From NCBI GenBank assembly GCA_011799875.1, contig CM022298.1, positions 195,755,452-195,819,451 on the forward strand: 64,000 nt of DNA, written 5' to 3'. The notes below the pieces were generated by a model. It saw only the letters and a program-made list of their open reading frames with translations. It had not been told where the DNA came from and did no database searches. Positions 1-10,745 of this stretch are shown one piece after another. Numbering within the stretch: position 1 is the first letter of the stretch; the number at the start of each line of letters is the position of its first letter. A program made the translations under genes and the position numbers. Source of the DNA: Thinopyrum elongatum (Eukaryota > Streptophyta > Magnoliopsida > Poales > Poaceae).

Positions 1-1045
1 GGTAGGGGGCGCGTCACTTGTGCGAACCTGGAGCCGTAGCCAGCACGGCGATCTCCATCATCCTCATGCCGCAACGCTCGATCCCATGGAGAGAAATGGA
101 GCAGCGACGGTGTCCCTTGCCTTGAAGGTCCCTTCGTCCATGGCTACGGTCGCCGCGAGCTACGCGGCCACGGAGAGTGGAGTGGACGCCGCGGGTGGTG
201 CAATCGCCGTAGATAGCACGACTATCACCCCCGTCCCTGCCTCCTTCAAGCATAGGATGCGGCAACAACAAAGCAGGGGAGGATGATATGATTGTCGATG
301 AGCCACTCCCTATGGCACGAATGTTCGCCCTGCAGGGATGAACATTCAGCTAAGCCACGGGCCACGGCAAATCCATCGGGTCTCCGCCCAAATCTGCAAA
401 ACAACACTGTTGCAGAAGAGAATCGCGGCAAGGCGTGTTCCATCTTATCCCGGCAAGTCTCACTGCACGCTGCGGTGCGTTGCAATCATATTGCATATAG
501 ATTAAGCACTGCCTTCTGTGCATGAGACTTCCAAGGAAGGGAAAGTTTCACGCCTCCGCGACAACAGTAATTGCAAGATCAAGAAAAGATAAGTCACGAA
601 ACCTTTTCAGTTTCGGACTTACTTATTTACCTTTTGTGACTCCTTTAGTTTAAACCCTGGCACTTGTATGAGATATCCGTAACGCGAAGGGACTCTTCCG
701 TGATCGCTTGCGTCCTTGTTTGTTTCGAGTCCGTTCAACAGTCCAGGCAGCCGCATCGAGAACGTCGAAGGGAAAGCTGCCGGTGGCACCTACGCTTGCG
801 GAATGCTAGGGGGCCGCCCCCATAGCAGCACAACTAGTGTTCGCCCCGGCAAGCTCCCAACATGCGCAGGATCCATAATCATACAAGAGTAATGGGCAAG
901 ATAAACTTAAAGGATAGCATCAGTTCATACTACTACTTAAAAGTACTATTACATCCCAGAAATAGCAAAGACCTAACATAAGGTCAAATATGTTTCTCTG
1001 TTCAACAGAATTCACATGACGGCAAGCTTAATTGGTGCGGCTACC
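1..1045. other. noncoding region downstream of the antisense ORF
   Basis: No reading frame here resembles a known protein. The first 530 bases are moderately GC-rich; short open frames on both strands are unsupported. The rest looks like 3' noncoding sequence of the antisense gene ending at 1046. No LTR end, tRNA or tandem repeat is visible. Confidence 0.4.
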
Positions 1046-2610
1046 CTAGACCCTGGGAACAGTTAGCACCTTGTCGGAGATGGGGGCGACGATCCTGTCA
1101 GCGGAAGATGTGTCTGCATTCGCCGGCAACTTCTTGAAGGACTTGGAGACGTCGAGCCCTGGATTGTGGCAAACTAGACTGACCAGCACGGTACGAAGCA
1201 CATCACGAGCAAACTTCCGGGACTCGTTGGCAAAGGCTGCTTCCCTGTCGTCATGATACATCTTTAATGCTTCAATTAGGCCATTGAAGAACTTGGACAG
1301 TCTGGCACTGGCAAGTTCATGCTCCAAAACAGGGAAACACCAGCTCCTCGTCTCCATGACTGCAAGTTGGGAAGAAATGCGCTCGGCTGTGCCGACCAAC
1401 TCTTCGGTCCACATGGAGAGCATCTTCTGCAGCTTGTCTAGCACCTCTTCAACATCTTTCCGGAGGGTCTCTGCGGCAGCCAGCCTCACCGACGAAATCT
1501 TCTTCCGCTCCTTGTGAGACTGGAGGTCCTGCTCTTGCCTGGGAAGCTTGGATTTTAGATCCTGGACCACACTATTAGCAGTCGCTAGCTCTTGGCTCTT
1601 GGATGAGAATTGCGCCTGCAGCTCTCCCAAGGCTTTAGTTACCTTCTGCACATCTGCTTTGAGGGCCTCGATGTCTTTACCGCTGGTAGCCAGTTCTTCC
1701 TTCAGCTTGCCGGTTTGGATCTCCATCTCTGACTTGGCGGTGGCGGCAGCTGTAGCCTCGTCAACGGCCTCTTTGAGCTTGGCGGCGTGCTCCAAGGCTT
1801 GTGTCTCCAAGGCTTTCTGGTGATCATCCTCCAACTTCCGGGTTCACTGCTTCACGAGTTCCTCGATCCCATCATCTTTGCTACGAAGAGTGGTCGCCAT
1901 GGCTTGTTCTCGAGCTGCAAGATCTTTGGCCTTGGCGTTGAGCTGCGCCTCGCGCTTCGTCAACCTACCATCTCGAGCCCTTGCCTTCTCTGCGGCTATA
2001 GCCATCTTCTCTTCCTGGATCCTGAGTTCGCGGGATCAGTTGTTGTACCACATGCGCAACTCCTCCGCCTTCTCCTTCAGTTGCTGATCGGCCGCGTCTT
2101 GGGCCCTTCGCTCCTCTTCAATGTGCTTCCACCTCTTGCCATACCTATCCTGGGCATCTTTGAATCCGGCGGCCATGGTTTGCAAGAATGAATAATCCTT
2201 CTGCTCATTGGCTATGTCTTTGGCATCTGTGGATCCTTAAGCCAAGGGGAGTAGGATCCTTGAAACTTCCTCCTCAAAGTTCAGCTCTACAGCGCTGGAC
2301 GAGCTGGGGGCCCCAAGAACACCCTCAAAGGGCACCATGTTTGTGCTGGTGGGAAAAATTGGAGGTGCCACTGACACCGGGGGCTCAGCGAGGACTGGCT
2401 ACGGGTCTGAGATTGGCGCTGCGCCTGCACTCGCGTTGGCGGGCTCGGGACGCGTGATGGAGGCCTCCTCCATCACCACATCCGCCTCTTGGATGTTGCC
2501 ATCAGTTCGCTCAAGGTTTTCGGCGGTGGCGATCCTGGTGGCCTCGTCAGTGGCAGCCTTGGCAATCCCGGCAACCTCTTCGAGATCATCCCCCTATGTA
2601 GAGAGAGCTG
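1046..2610 (-). pseudogene. coiled-coil tail of the antisense ORF
   Basis: From about 2610 to 1046 one minus-strand frame encodes an Ala/Glu/Lys/Gln-rich protein with strong heptad character, for example KAKDLAAREQAMATTLRSK and EALKADVQKVTKALGELQAQ. The last 262 codons (1834-1046) are uninterrupted and end in a more globular tail (KFARDVLRTVLVSLVCHNPG). Upstream, the same frame has stops at 1844-1846, 2036-2038, 2237-2239 and 2399-2401. A structural or multimerisation role is the most that can be inferred. Confidence 0.65.
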
Positions 2611-3434
2611 AAGACAGAAAACTAGGACAATATGGGGATGGAGATAATAAGGTCTCGGTTATTGGTATAAAACAAAGGAAAAGTATTCTGGTGGAGGTAA
2701 CTTTACGGTGAAAGGATTACCTGGCTGTACTTGTTGGGTGGAAGCATCTCCACCCCTGGCAATCTGTGTTGCCGACACATGGCCCTCGATGTTTTTCATC
2801 ACCGGGGAGGCACTGATGTGAACAATGTCGTCAGTGGAGGCCCTTGCCGGGGAAGTGCTTCCTAGAATGGTAGTCGACAGGGAACCCTTGGCGTGGTCTG
2901 CTTCTTGGCCTTCTTCGCCTTGATGCTTCCCTCCTGCCTCCAAGCCCTCATCAGAAGAGTGGCCTTCAACGTCCATGGCAGCCAGTGGAGGCGGGGGCAC
3001 TTCTTGACGCAGGGGGCTGGTCTGGGGGCTGGAGACAGGTCATCCGCTGATGCCTCCTACCCAGTCCCTGACGACGAGATACGCGCCGCCTTGGCTCGCT
3101 TCGCCTGCTGGGTGAGTGTCTCCTCCTCCCTGGCACAATCAAGAGTTTAATCAGAATTGACAAATACGACAATTCAAGACATAACAAGACAAGGAATTGC
3201 TTACTCTTCGTCGGATTCAATGAGCGTATCCATCTTGTACTTGGATGGCGGTGGAGACTCCCTGGGCCTCTTGATGGTTGGCCGCAGTGAACTTGGCGGG
3301 GGCGGGATTTCTTCTTCCTCGGGAAGTTCTTCCCGGTAAGATGGTGGTTTGAGCTTGACTAGCCGTGCGGTTTGCTGACGTATTGTCTTCTGCTCCCCGG
3401 TTTTGGAGGTAGACTTCCTCACCGTGGAGGCAGA

Positions 3435-3941
3435 TCAAGACTTGGGGGTCCCCTCGTCTTCATGGCTCCCCCTGCTGCGAAGGCAGCGCGGCGGCTTACG
3501 GACTTGGAAGTCTTCTTCCTCTGGCTTTCCTACCGTCTCCTCTCCGGTAGCCTCACCTCGGACAAGTCCTTCCTGTCCTTCCTCAGCAGGCTCATCATCA
3601 TCATCCTCGTCTTCATCATCCTCTTCCTCCACTGCATCCTCCTCAGTGTCCTTGACGGGAACTGTAGGTTTTGCGAGCGCGGCTCTGTGGGCCTCTGCCA
3701 GTCTACTGGCAATATATGCCTCCTCCTCCTCCTCTGTGGTCTCCTTGACCAGGTCATCCTCCTCTCGCACAGCTTTCTCCACTAGCCCGACAGCCCATCT
3801 CTTCTCATCCGACGAGGAGGGCAATTCCCAACTTTGCTTGACCCCGGCAACAGAGCAGTCCAGCATCCATGCCAAGATGTCACCTCTCTCTGTGTTGTTG
3901 TGCAGCAGCACGACCGTGTCTGGTAAGTGGAAAGTGCCCAA
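3435..3941 (-). pseudogene. acidic middle segment of the antisense ORF
   Basis: This open minus-strand segment continues the antisense gene on the other side of the solo LTR. It begins MGTFHLPDTVVLLHNN and passes into a glutamate/aspartate-rich run (EEEDEDEDDDDE around residues 120-132), ending in a basic stretch. Acidic linkers between the globular domain and the coiled coil are usual for this class. The segment opens exactly at the 5-bp target-site duplication, so its true upstream codons lie beyond 5642. No enzymatic motif is present. Confidence 0.6.
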
Positions 3942-5641
3942 TGATACGTCTCCAACGTATCTATAATTTATGAGGTATTCATGCCGTTATATTATCATTC
4001 TTGGATGTTTTACAATCATTTTATAGCAACTTTATATCATTTTTTGGGACTAACCTATTGACATAGTGCCAGTGCCAGTTGTTGTTTTTTGCTTGTTTTT
4101 TACATCGCAGAAAATCAATACCAAACGGAGTCCAAACGCAGCAAAACTTTTTGGAGATTTTTTCTGGACCAGAAGACACCCGGTGGGCCAAAGAAGTACC
4201 AGAGGGGAGCTCCAAGGAGAGCACAACCCACCAGGGCACGCCTGGGGGCCCAGGTGCACCCAGGTGGGTTGTGCCCACCTCGGTGGCCTCCCGCACCGCC
4301 TCTTCGCCCTATAAATTCCCAAATATTCCAAAAACCCTGGGGGTAACCCTAGATCAGAAGTTCCACCACCGCAAGCCTCTATAGCCATGAAAAACCAATC
4401 TAGACCCCGTTCCGGCACTCCGCCGGAGGGGGAGATCATCACCGGTGGCCATCTTCATCATCCCGGCGGCCACCATGATGAGGAGGGAGTAGTCCACCCT
4501 CGGGGCTGAGGGTTTGTACCAGTAGCTATGTGTTTAATCTCTCTCTCTCTCGTGTTCTTGAGATGTCACGATCTTGATGTATCGCGGGCTTTGTTAATAT
4601 AGTTGGATCATATGGTGTTTTCCCCTCTCTATCTTGTTGTGATGAATTGAGTTTTCCCTTTGAGATTTTGTTTTATTGGATTGAATACTTTTATGGATTT
4701 GAGAGCACTTGATATATGTCTTGCATATGAATACCCGTGGTGACAATGGGGTATTATATTGATTCACTTGAGATATGTTTTGGCACTCAACTCGCGGATG
4801 CCCGAGGTGACATTGGGGTAATCTATGCATAGGGGTTGATGCACGTTTTCATCCTTGTTTCTCCGGTAGAAATCTTGGGGCACTCTTTGAGGTTCTTTGT
4901 GTTGGATCAAGTATTATGAATCTGAAATTGTTTGATGTGTATCGTATAATTAACTCATGGATACTTGTGGTGACATTGGAGTATCTAGGTGACATTAGAG
5001 TTGGTTGATGCGTATCATATGGTGTTATTTTAGTACGAACTCTTGGATAGATTGAACAAAAAGAATAACTTTATGTTATTTTAGTACAAACTCTTGAATA
5101 GATCGAACGGAAAGAATAACTTTAAGGTGGTTTCGTACCCTACAAACAACTTCTTCTTATGTTCTCCGCTAGATAAGAACTTTGGAGTGGTTCTTCATCG
5201 CACGTTGAGGGATGGTTATATGATCCAATTAGATTAGCATTGTTGAGAGATTGCACTAGCGAAAGCACGAACCCTAGGCCTTGTTTTCAAGCATTGCAAT
5301 ACCGTTTGTGCTTCATTTTATCACTTGCTACCTTGCTGTTTTTATTTATTCAGATTATAAAAATATATTTCTACCATCCATATTACACTTTTATCACCAT
5401 CTCTTCGCCGAACTAGTGCACCTATACCATTTGCCATTGTATTGGGTGTGTTGGGGACACAAGAGACTTTTTGTTATTTGGTTGCAGGGTTGTTTGAGAG
5501 AGACCATCTTCATCCTACGCCTCCCACGGATTGATAAACCTTAGGTCATCCACTTGAGGGAAAATTGCTACTGTCCTAAAAAACTCTGCACTTGGAGGCC
5601 CAACACGAGTCTACAAGAATAAAGTTGCATAGTAGACATCA
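3942..5641 (+). mobile_element. solo LTR of a Gypsy element (TGATACGTCTCC family)
   Basis: A 1700-bp LTR begins TGATACGTCTCC at 3942 and ends GTAGACATCA at 5641. Identical 5-bp direct repeats CCCAA lie immediately outside (3937-3941 and 5642-5646), so this is a complete insertion reduced to one LTR by LTR-LTR recombination. Inside are a GC-rich hairpin (arms 4221-4232 and 4263-4274), a TATA box and a CT-dinucleotide run near 4541-4555. It interrupts the antisense ORF of the surrounding element. The start resembles the LTRs of elements G, A and B. Confidence 0.93.
4310..4316 (+). promoter_or_regulatory. TATA box of the solo LTR
   Basis: TATAAAT lies about 370 bp into the LTR, 36 bp after the GC-rich U3 hairpin. 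The same hairpin-then-TATA spacing recurs in other LTRs of the window. Confidence 0.6.
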
Positions 5642-5670
5642 CCCAACTTATGGAATAGCTATTGGTAGAG

Positions 5671-6353
5671 CTAGTAGTGGCCCAACACCGTCAAGTTGCA
5701 ACCACGGCCTGGGTACAGCCGCATTATGTCCCCGGCATTCTGATACTGCCAGGTCGGTCTATCCCTCTGCTGTAGCAGGGCGATGTGGCGCCGCAAGAAG
5801 TCGGCCCCAACCATCTCCACAGTCAGGCCAGCATCCCGTAGGCGGGCAACCTTGTTCAATGCTGGGCGAAGTTTCTTCTCGCTGGCACCCAACTTCTTCC
5901 AGTTTTCATCCCGGTCAATCTTCCGCGTCCTCGGCAAGTAGAATGCTGGAAAGTTCTCTTCTTGAATCCAGCACCAAGTTCCTCTCCATTCCTCCCACTT
6001 GCCGTGGAGGTGTCCAAGGATGTAGTCTATTTGTTTCTTCTTCCCCCTCGGGAACCATGTTACACTTCCAGACAGCGCATCATTCTCCACCCGAGGGACG
6101 AAGAAGTGTTGGAACAGATCAACATTGGGCATGACTCCGACAAAATTCTCACAGAAATGTGCAAATACCTCCATACACGTCACGACATTGGGAGTGAAAT
6201 CAAGCAATCGGAATCAATAGGTCGACATCAGTTTGTGGAAGAAATTAGAGTATGGCGGTACCAGCCCATGATAAAAATATGCGCAGAAGAAGGGATAAGA
6301 GTTGCTTCGGATTGTGGGGCCGAAGGGAAGAACCTGAGGGGCTACATGCCTTT
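5671..6353 (-). pseudogene. PF04195-like domain of the antisense ORF
   Basis: The minus strand encodes a segment ending YSNFFHKLMSTY, a TGA stop (6214-6216), then FRLLDFTPNVV and EVFAHFCENFVGVMPNVDLF. This order (aromatic-rich helix, FTPN, then a cysteine-containing helix and V-x-P-x-x-x-L-F) is the signature I associate with PF04195. Downstream is a basic, tryptophan-rich part (residues such as WFPRGKKK and WRGTWCWIQEEN) and a helix with GADFLRRHIALLQQR. The frame closes at a TAG at 5671-5673, 30 bases before the solo LTR. Whether that stop is real or lies in an intron cannot be decided by reading. Confidence 0.7.
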
Positions 6354-6940
6354 CAGTCTCTCTCCCCCACATCTACGAGTACCTCTCCTTCAAAGTATTG
6401 GCAGACAGGGTGGGCGGCGAGAAGACGACACTTTCGTTCCGCCGCTTCTCTAGTTCCTCGAACTCCCGCTTTCTCTGCTCCGCCTTGGGGTCGAGCGGCT
6501 TGGCTGCCTTCTTCCCTTTCGCATCGGCTGCTTTGGGCGCCATCTGGAGCGCAAAAAGGAAGGTTTTTGGGGAAGATTGATTTGGGCAGTGGCGGAGGCA
6601 AAAATGGTGTACTCTTGGCAAAAGGAAAAAGATGAGACCAGGGGAATCAAAAGTGAATGAGCAGCGCCCCTTCGCGGTTAGTTTTTAGTGGGAAAACGCG
6701 AGGGGGCTAGCTCTTCACTGCCTCCCCGAGCCACGCCTGCCACAGATACACAGTAATTGATAACTGCAAAGGCGCCCACGCTCCCACGACCCGCAGTTAA
6801 ACCGCAAAATATACGTGCATTGGCAGAACCATCATGATTGAAGATCGCAGTAAAAGATTATGTCAGTTTTCCCGTGCCACGTGTGTCCGTGCATGTTGTT
6901 GGGCCTAACCCAACAAGGCCTCGGATGCGCGTATGGACCA

Positions 6941-6954
6941 GGCCTGGGGGCTCC
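6941..6954 (+). other. polypurine tract of the Tat-like element
   Basis: GGCCTGGGGGCTCC sits immediately before the LTR start TG at 6955. Position and G-richness fit the primer for plus-strand DNA synthesis. It fixes the element as plus-oriented although the only gene seen is antisense. Confidence 0.6.
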
Positions 6955-7775
6955 TGTCGGTGCACTAGAAATGGGGTCCCTAGTATTCCTGACTTGTGCA
7001 CGGACAGTTGCAGTCTTCCCCGGCAATATACCTTGACAGGAGATAAAAGCTAGCCAGAGAAACCGCTCTTCGTGAGATCAAGGAGAGCATTAATAAGATC
7101 GAGTCAACAAGGAAACACCTCAAGGAGGCCTCCCTTGCCAGGCAGGAGAGCCCGGCAGGGTCGAGACCATCCCTGAGAACCAATTCCAAAGCCCCCTAGA
7201 AAAGGTCCCTGGGCCTGTCAAGCTCAGAACCCGCCAGGCTCCTTGCTGGCAGGTCTTCGCCAAGACGCCACCGCTCCACCTCATCACACGCAAGTCATTA
7301 ATCAGCACGGTGTCGAGCTCTCGAGTGACTAGGTGGATCTTGTCAGGCATGTGGCGATACGTTGGAGAAGAGATTAGCTTTATTGATACCCGTCCAGGGT
7401 GCGTGTCACGCTAATAAGGAGAAGATGGATAAGCGGCACGATAGGCTTGCTGGGCTTCAACCTCAGCATGACACCTAGCAGTGCATTTAATGCACTTTGT
7501 CCTAACTGCCAGAGTTAGGTATGATAGCACTGTTGGCTATCTAATCATGTCAAAATGACTGTTTTCCCATTGTGGTCGCCCCTTAACCTATAAAAGGAGG
7601 CCCGAGGCAATCTAGCAAGGGGTTCGACCGTTGGATCCCTCAACACTTGTACACACACAGCTGCTCCTCCCGAGGCACACTTGGCAGGCTCGAGCACGCT
7701 GTGTCTTCTTGTTCCCCAGTGCAATCCACCACAGCAGGAGTAGGGTTTTACGCTGTACAGCGGCCCGAACCATGT
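6955..7775 (+). mobile_element. 3' LTR (truncated) of the Tat-like Gypsy element
   Basis: The LTR starts TGTCGGTGCACTAG and contains a TATA box about 635 bp in, followed by a typical R/U5 text. It ends abruptly near 7775, where the sequence becomes antisense CACTA transposase. No CA-ended terminus or target-site duplication is visible, so the end is a truncation or rearrangement; the exact junction is uncertain by some tens of bases. Confidence 0.6.
7589..7596 (+). promoter_or_regulatory. TATA box of the Tat-like LTR
   Basis: TATAAAAG in an otherwise GC-rich context, correctly placed for the plus-strand LTR promoter. Confidence 0.55.
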
Positions 7776-9688
7776 GGGAATCACACAAGTGACAAGACCT
7801 TGCAAAATTCTTTTCTTTTTTGCTTGTCCAAGACGTACACAGCTAGTGCCATATCCCATGATTCACCATCGGCTTTCACCTACAAATTAGATCTGATACG
7901 CAGGTGTGTCAAATCAATCCTAGATTTTAGGGTATCTTTTGTCTTGCCTTCAATAATAAGAAGTGTGCCAATAATGCTGTCGCATATATTTTTCTCGATG
8001 TGCATTACATCAAGATTATGCCGCAGATACAAATCTTTCCAATACTAAGTCTCACAAAGTGGACCTGCGGGTAAACAATAATATCTCTTCTGCCCTGCCA
8101 CGCTTCCTTTTCCCGCTACCATTATCAGGATGGTTTCCTGGTGTAATATGACTGACCTTCTGTAATTCCTCCTGCAACTCATCACTGGTGAGCTTCTTTG
8201 GTGCATCACTGCTTTCATGAGCTGCATTGAACACATGTCTTCGGTATTTTTTTAGGAACAACTTGTCCTTGGCAAGGAAACGACAGTGTCCAATGTAACA
8301 TATCTTGCTAAGTATTGGGTATGACAGCCGATTCTTGTCACAGCGAACACATTCATGGTAACCATGTGTCGTTCGCCTTGACATAGTGCCCAAAGCCGCA
8401 TAATCATGGATGCACCAAATTATAACAGCACACGGAAAGAAATCAGTTGGTGGCTGCTATATAGGTCTTGAGTGAGAACACCCCTCCATAGCTTTTGAAG
8501 TTCCTCCACAAGAGGCTCCATGAATAAATCAAAATCCTTTCCAGGACTTTTGGACATGGGATGAGCAAGGCTATCATGTAGTTTTATTCTTTGGTGCAGA
8601 AATTTGGTGGCATGTTGTAAGGGATAACAAGCATTGGCTAGATGCTATATGTGGCGCTCTGGTGGCCAAATGGGTTGAATCCATCTGTAGCTAAGCCAAG
8701 TATAATGTTTCTCGTCTCAGCAGCAAACTTTTTGTGTTTCAGATTCAAGCTTGTCCAGTCACTACCATGATATGGATGGCTCATTACATTCCGATCTCTG
8801 TAATCCTGGTTCCTAGAATGCCACAGTACATCCTCTCTTGTTTGAGTGTCATGAAACAACCTCTGCAATCTTAGTATAATTGGAAAATGTCTCAGAACCT
8901 TATGAGAAATCCTCTTCACAGCATCGCCATCTTTCCATCTTGATGATTTGCATTTTGGGCATTCACTTAAGTTGGCATAATCCTTCCGAAACAAAACACA
9001 GTTATTCTCACAAACATGGATCATATCATATCCAATTCCAACTGCACGAAGGAAATTCTTCATTTTACTGTAGGTGTGTGGCAGCTCAGACGCATCTGGG
9101 TAAGATTTGCGGAAAGCAACCAACATCTCATCGAATGATTTGTTGATCATCCACTCACATGCCTTCACCCGAAGAAAGGTGACCATAGGTGAGAATACTG
9201 ATAGCTTATTTCCTGTGGTGACTGCCATTTTGCATTGTTCCAACATGCGGGCCCACCATTTTTCTTGTGCAGGTGTAAGTTCTTGAAATGCGTGAGCATT
9301 TCATAGCATTGTTTCAATGTTGGTCAAAATCACTGGCTCCGCCAGCACCTCCTCCTCCTCCTCCTCTTCCTCCTGAGCATCAGGCAGATCAAGATGGTGA
9401 TCTGCTGCTTCCACATAGTCAGTAACATTGACTTTCACAGCTTCAGCTTCACCATGATGAACCCACCTAGTATATGTGACTGACATCCCATACAAGTGTA
9501 GATGATTTTTGCACAGTTGACTGGGGTCTTGAAACTGAATTCATACAACTACTACACGGGTAGCGCACATCTGATTTCGGACCACTGTACTCATCTCTGA
9601 TAAAGTTCATGAAGTTTTCAACCCCCTCAACATATGCAGGGGAGAATCTTCGAGCAGAAGTTATCCAAGTCCTGTGACTCCTGTCCAT
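7776..9688 (-). pseudogene. TNP2-like CACTA transposase, decayed and C-terminally truncated
   Basis: Three blocks in order on the minus strand identify TNP2. First (9688-9301) is a transposase-associated N-terminal domain (PF13963-like): MDRSHRTWI, then YPCSSCMN, an acidic glutamate run and a cut frame. Second (9246-8638, 202 codons open) is the PF02992 core with ECPKCKSSRWKDG, the HYHGSDW-like SHPYHGSDW and LGLATDGFNPFGHQSATYSI. Third, in broken frames down to about 7780, come CRFLAKDKLFLKKYRR-type residues and LRHNLDVMHIEKNICDSIIG, a hallmark of the family. Stops occur after YSI (8638), several between 8630 and 8050, and near 7780. TNP2 binds transposon ends and catalyses excision; this copy cannot. 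The C-terminal part is absent. Confidence 0.85.
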
Positions 9689-9774
9689 CTGTTAGACATA
9701 CAAATTAGTTCTTCTACTAGATATTACAGGAAAAACATATATGTTTTTTTATAAAGTCCAGAAAAAATACCTAG

Positions 9775-10165
9775 GTCGATGTCTAAAGCTATGGCAAGAT
9801 ATTTGGACAAGCAGATCTAAGTAAAGAAATATGTGTAAAGCTAATTCAGCAAACAGATCGAGTGCTAAATTCTGGCAAGCTATTTCAACAATCAATGAGG
9901 CCGAGCACACAGCCATCGAAGGCGATCTCAGCAACAAAGATTGAGTGTAAAACGGTGTCGAGCTATTTCACCTAACAGATTGGCTACTAGATCATGGAAA
10001 TCTACTTCACAATACATACATGGTCCTAATATATGGCAGGATATTTTAGCAACTAATCGGGTGTGGCATGCCATCCCAGCAGAGCAGATTGAGTGCAGAA
10101 CAGGGCAAGGAAGCTTCTTAAGCAGAGCATATTGACTGTAAACTATTTTGGCAAGAAGTGAGATT
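9775..10165. repeat. degenerate tandem repeat in the CACTA 5' region
   Basis: Variants of GGCAAGATATTTYAGCAA and ACAGATTGAGTG recur at roughly 35-48-bp steps, about eight strongly diverged units. Such arrays are usual in CACTA subterminal regions and introns, where transposase-accessory proteins bind. The period was judged by eye. Confidence 0.4.
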
Positions 10166-10745
10166 AACAATGTCCATTAGCTAACATTTAGCGCTACTCC
10201 AACATGCATGGGGCCTTAGTCTAGAATGCGCAAACCGTGGGAGAAGCTGACCGCCGTGCGTCTCCACAAGAATGTCGCTAGCGGTAGCGGCGCGCCTGGA
10301 GGACGGCAGTTTAGGAGAGCGTACTGTGGGAGCAAGAGGATCGCCGTGCGTCCCCTCGACGAATCGCGGCGCCGACGTATCAGCATGGCAGGGAGGGCGG
10401 CTTTGGCGAAGCGAATGGAGTGGAGGGGGGAGGGGGTTTGGGGAATATTATTGGCTAGTTGGCCAAAGGAGAGTTGAATTTGGGATTTGGGGGGAATTTT
10501 CATGCAGTGGGCGGGGGAGTTTGGCACATGGTCAGTTTCTCCAAATGCAGTCCCATGTGTCAGTGAAGAGGCAAGACGAAGCGCGTTCCATTTGGGTGAG
10601 CGGTGTGCAGGACCGACCATGTGAGGGGTGCAATTCGACCGCGACAGGCGTGCTGTGAGTGTACTGCCTTTTCCTTTTAAACTTGGTGCTTCACGCGACC
10701 CATAGATACTAATCCCGACTAAAACGGTGCGACCGGGTCTTTTCA
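10166..10745. other. GC-rich presumed 5' end of the CACTA fragment
   Basis: GC-rich sequence (10220-10500) with no convincing protein. The part at 10540-10680 is similar to 13640-13790 (see the separate repeat). Short inverted motifs around ACTAATCCCGACTAAAACGG resemble CACTA end repeats, but no terminal CACTA motif is seen. Confidence 0.3.
10540..10680 (+). repeat. dispersed repeat shared with 13640-13790 and 21370-21520
   Basis: The order of landmarks is the same at both sites: GCAATCCCACATGTCA-like text, a short AAGCAAGACGA block, GACCGACCRT, a GGGGTGC then GACTTGAACGCGACAGG-like block, and TGTACTGCCTTTTC. The copies are clearly diverged and lie in the same orientation. It may mark a larger old element spanning this area. 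The third copy (21370-21520) is part of the recent duplication. Confidence 0.5.

Larger units (their letters stand above)
1046..6543 (-). pseudogene. antisense ORF of the Tat-like element, PF04195-type with coiled-coil tail, decayed
   Basis: Read on the minus strand, the gene seems to start at the ATG at 6543 (MAPKAADAKG, lysine-rich). It continues with a region resembling PF04195 ('putative gypsy type transposon'), then an acidic low-complexity stretch and a long alanine/glutamate/lysine-rich coiled coil. The family is associated with plant retrotransposons and has no established biochemical role. Damage is plain: in-frame stops at 6214-6216, 2399-2401, 2237-2239, 2036-2038 and 1844-1846, and a 1.7-kb solo LTR between 3941 and 5642. 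At least one intron is likely (donor just left of 2725, acceptor near 2600). Alternative: a captured host plant-mobile-domain-like gene. Dead, but well recognised as to type. Confidence 0.7.
1..7775 (+). mobile_element. 3' part of a Tat-like Ty3/Gypsy retrotransposon
   Basis: A purine-rich tract directly followed by TGTCGGTGCAC at 6955 reads as a plus-strand PPT plus 3' LTR, so the sequence to the left should be the 3' internal part of the element. That part holds a large gene on the opposite strand (1046-6543). Extra antisense ORFs between pol and the 3' LTR are known from Tat-lineage Gypsy elements, which is why I assign this lineage. No pol sequence and no 5' LTR lie in the window, so lineage and left boundary are inference. 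The right edge is a fusion to CACTA sequence near 7775. Confidence 0.55.
7776..10745 (-). mobile_element. CACTA (En/Spm) DNA transposon fragment
   Basis: The minus strand carries recognisable TNP2-type transposase from about 9688 to 7776. Right of it lie a degenerate tandem-repeat region (9775-10165) and a GC-rich block (10200-10500), the expected place for the 5' and subterminal parts. No CACTA terminal inverted repeat was found at either side, and the 3' part (end of TNP2, second gene, terminus) is missing. The right boundary is a guess; the left one is the fusion with the Gypsy LTR. Confidence 0.65.

Noticed and set aside
3403..3966. 187-codon plus-strand serine-rich frame
   Set aside because: Shadow of the acidic glutamate codons of the antisense ORF on the minus strand.
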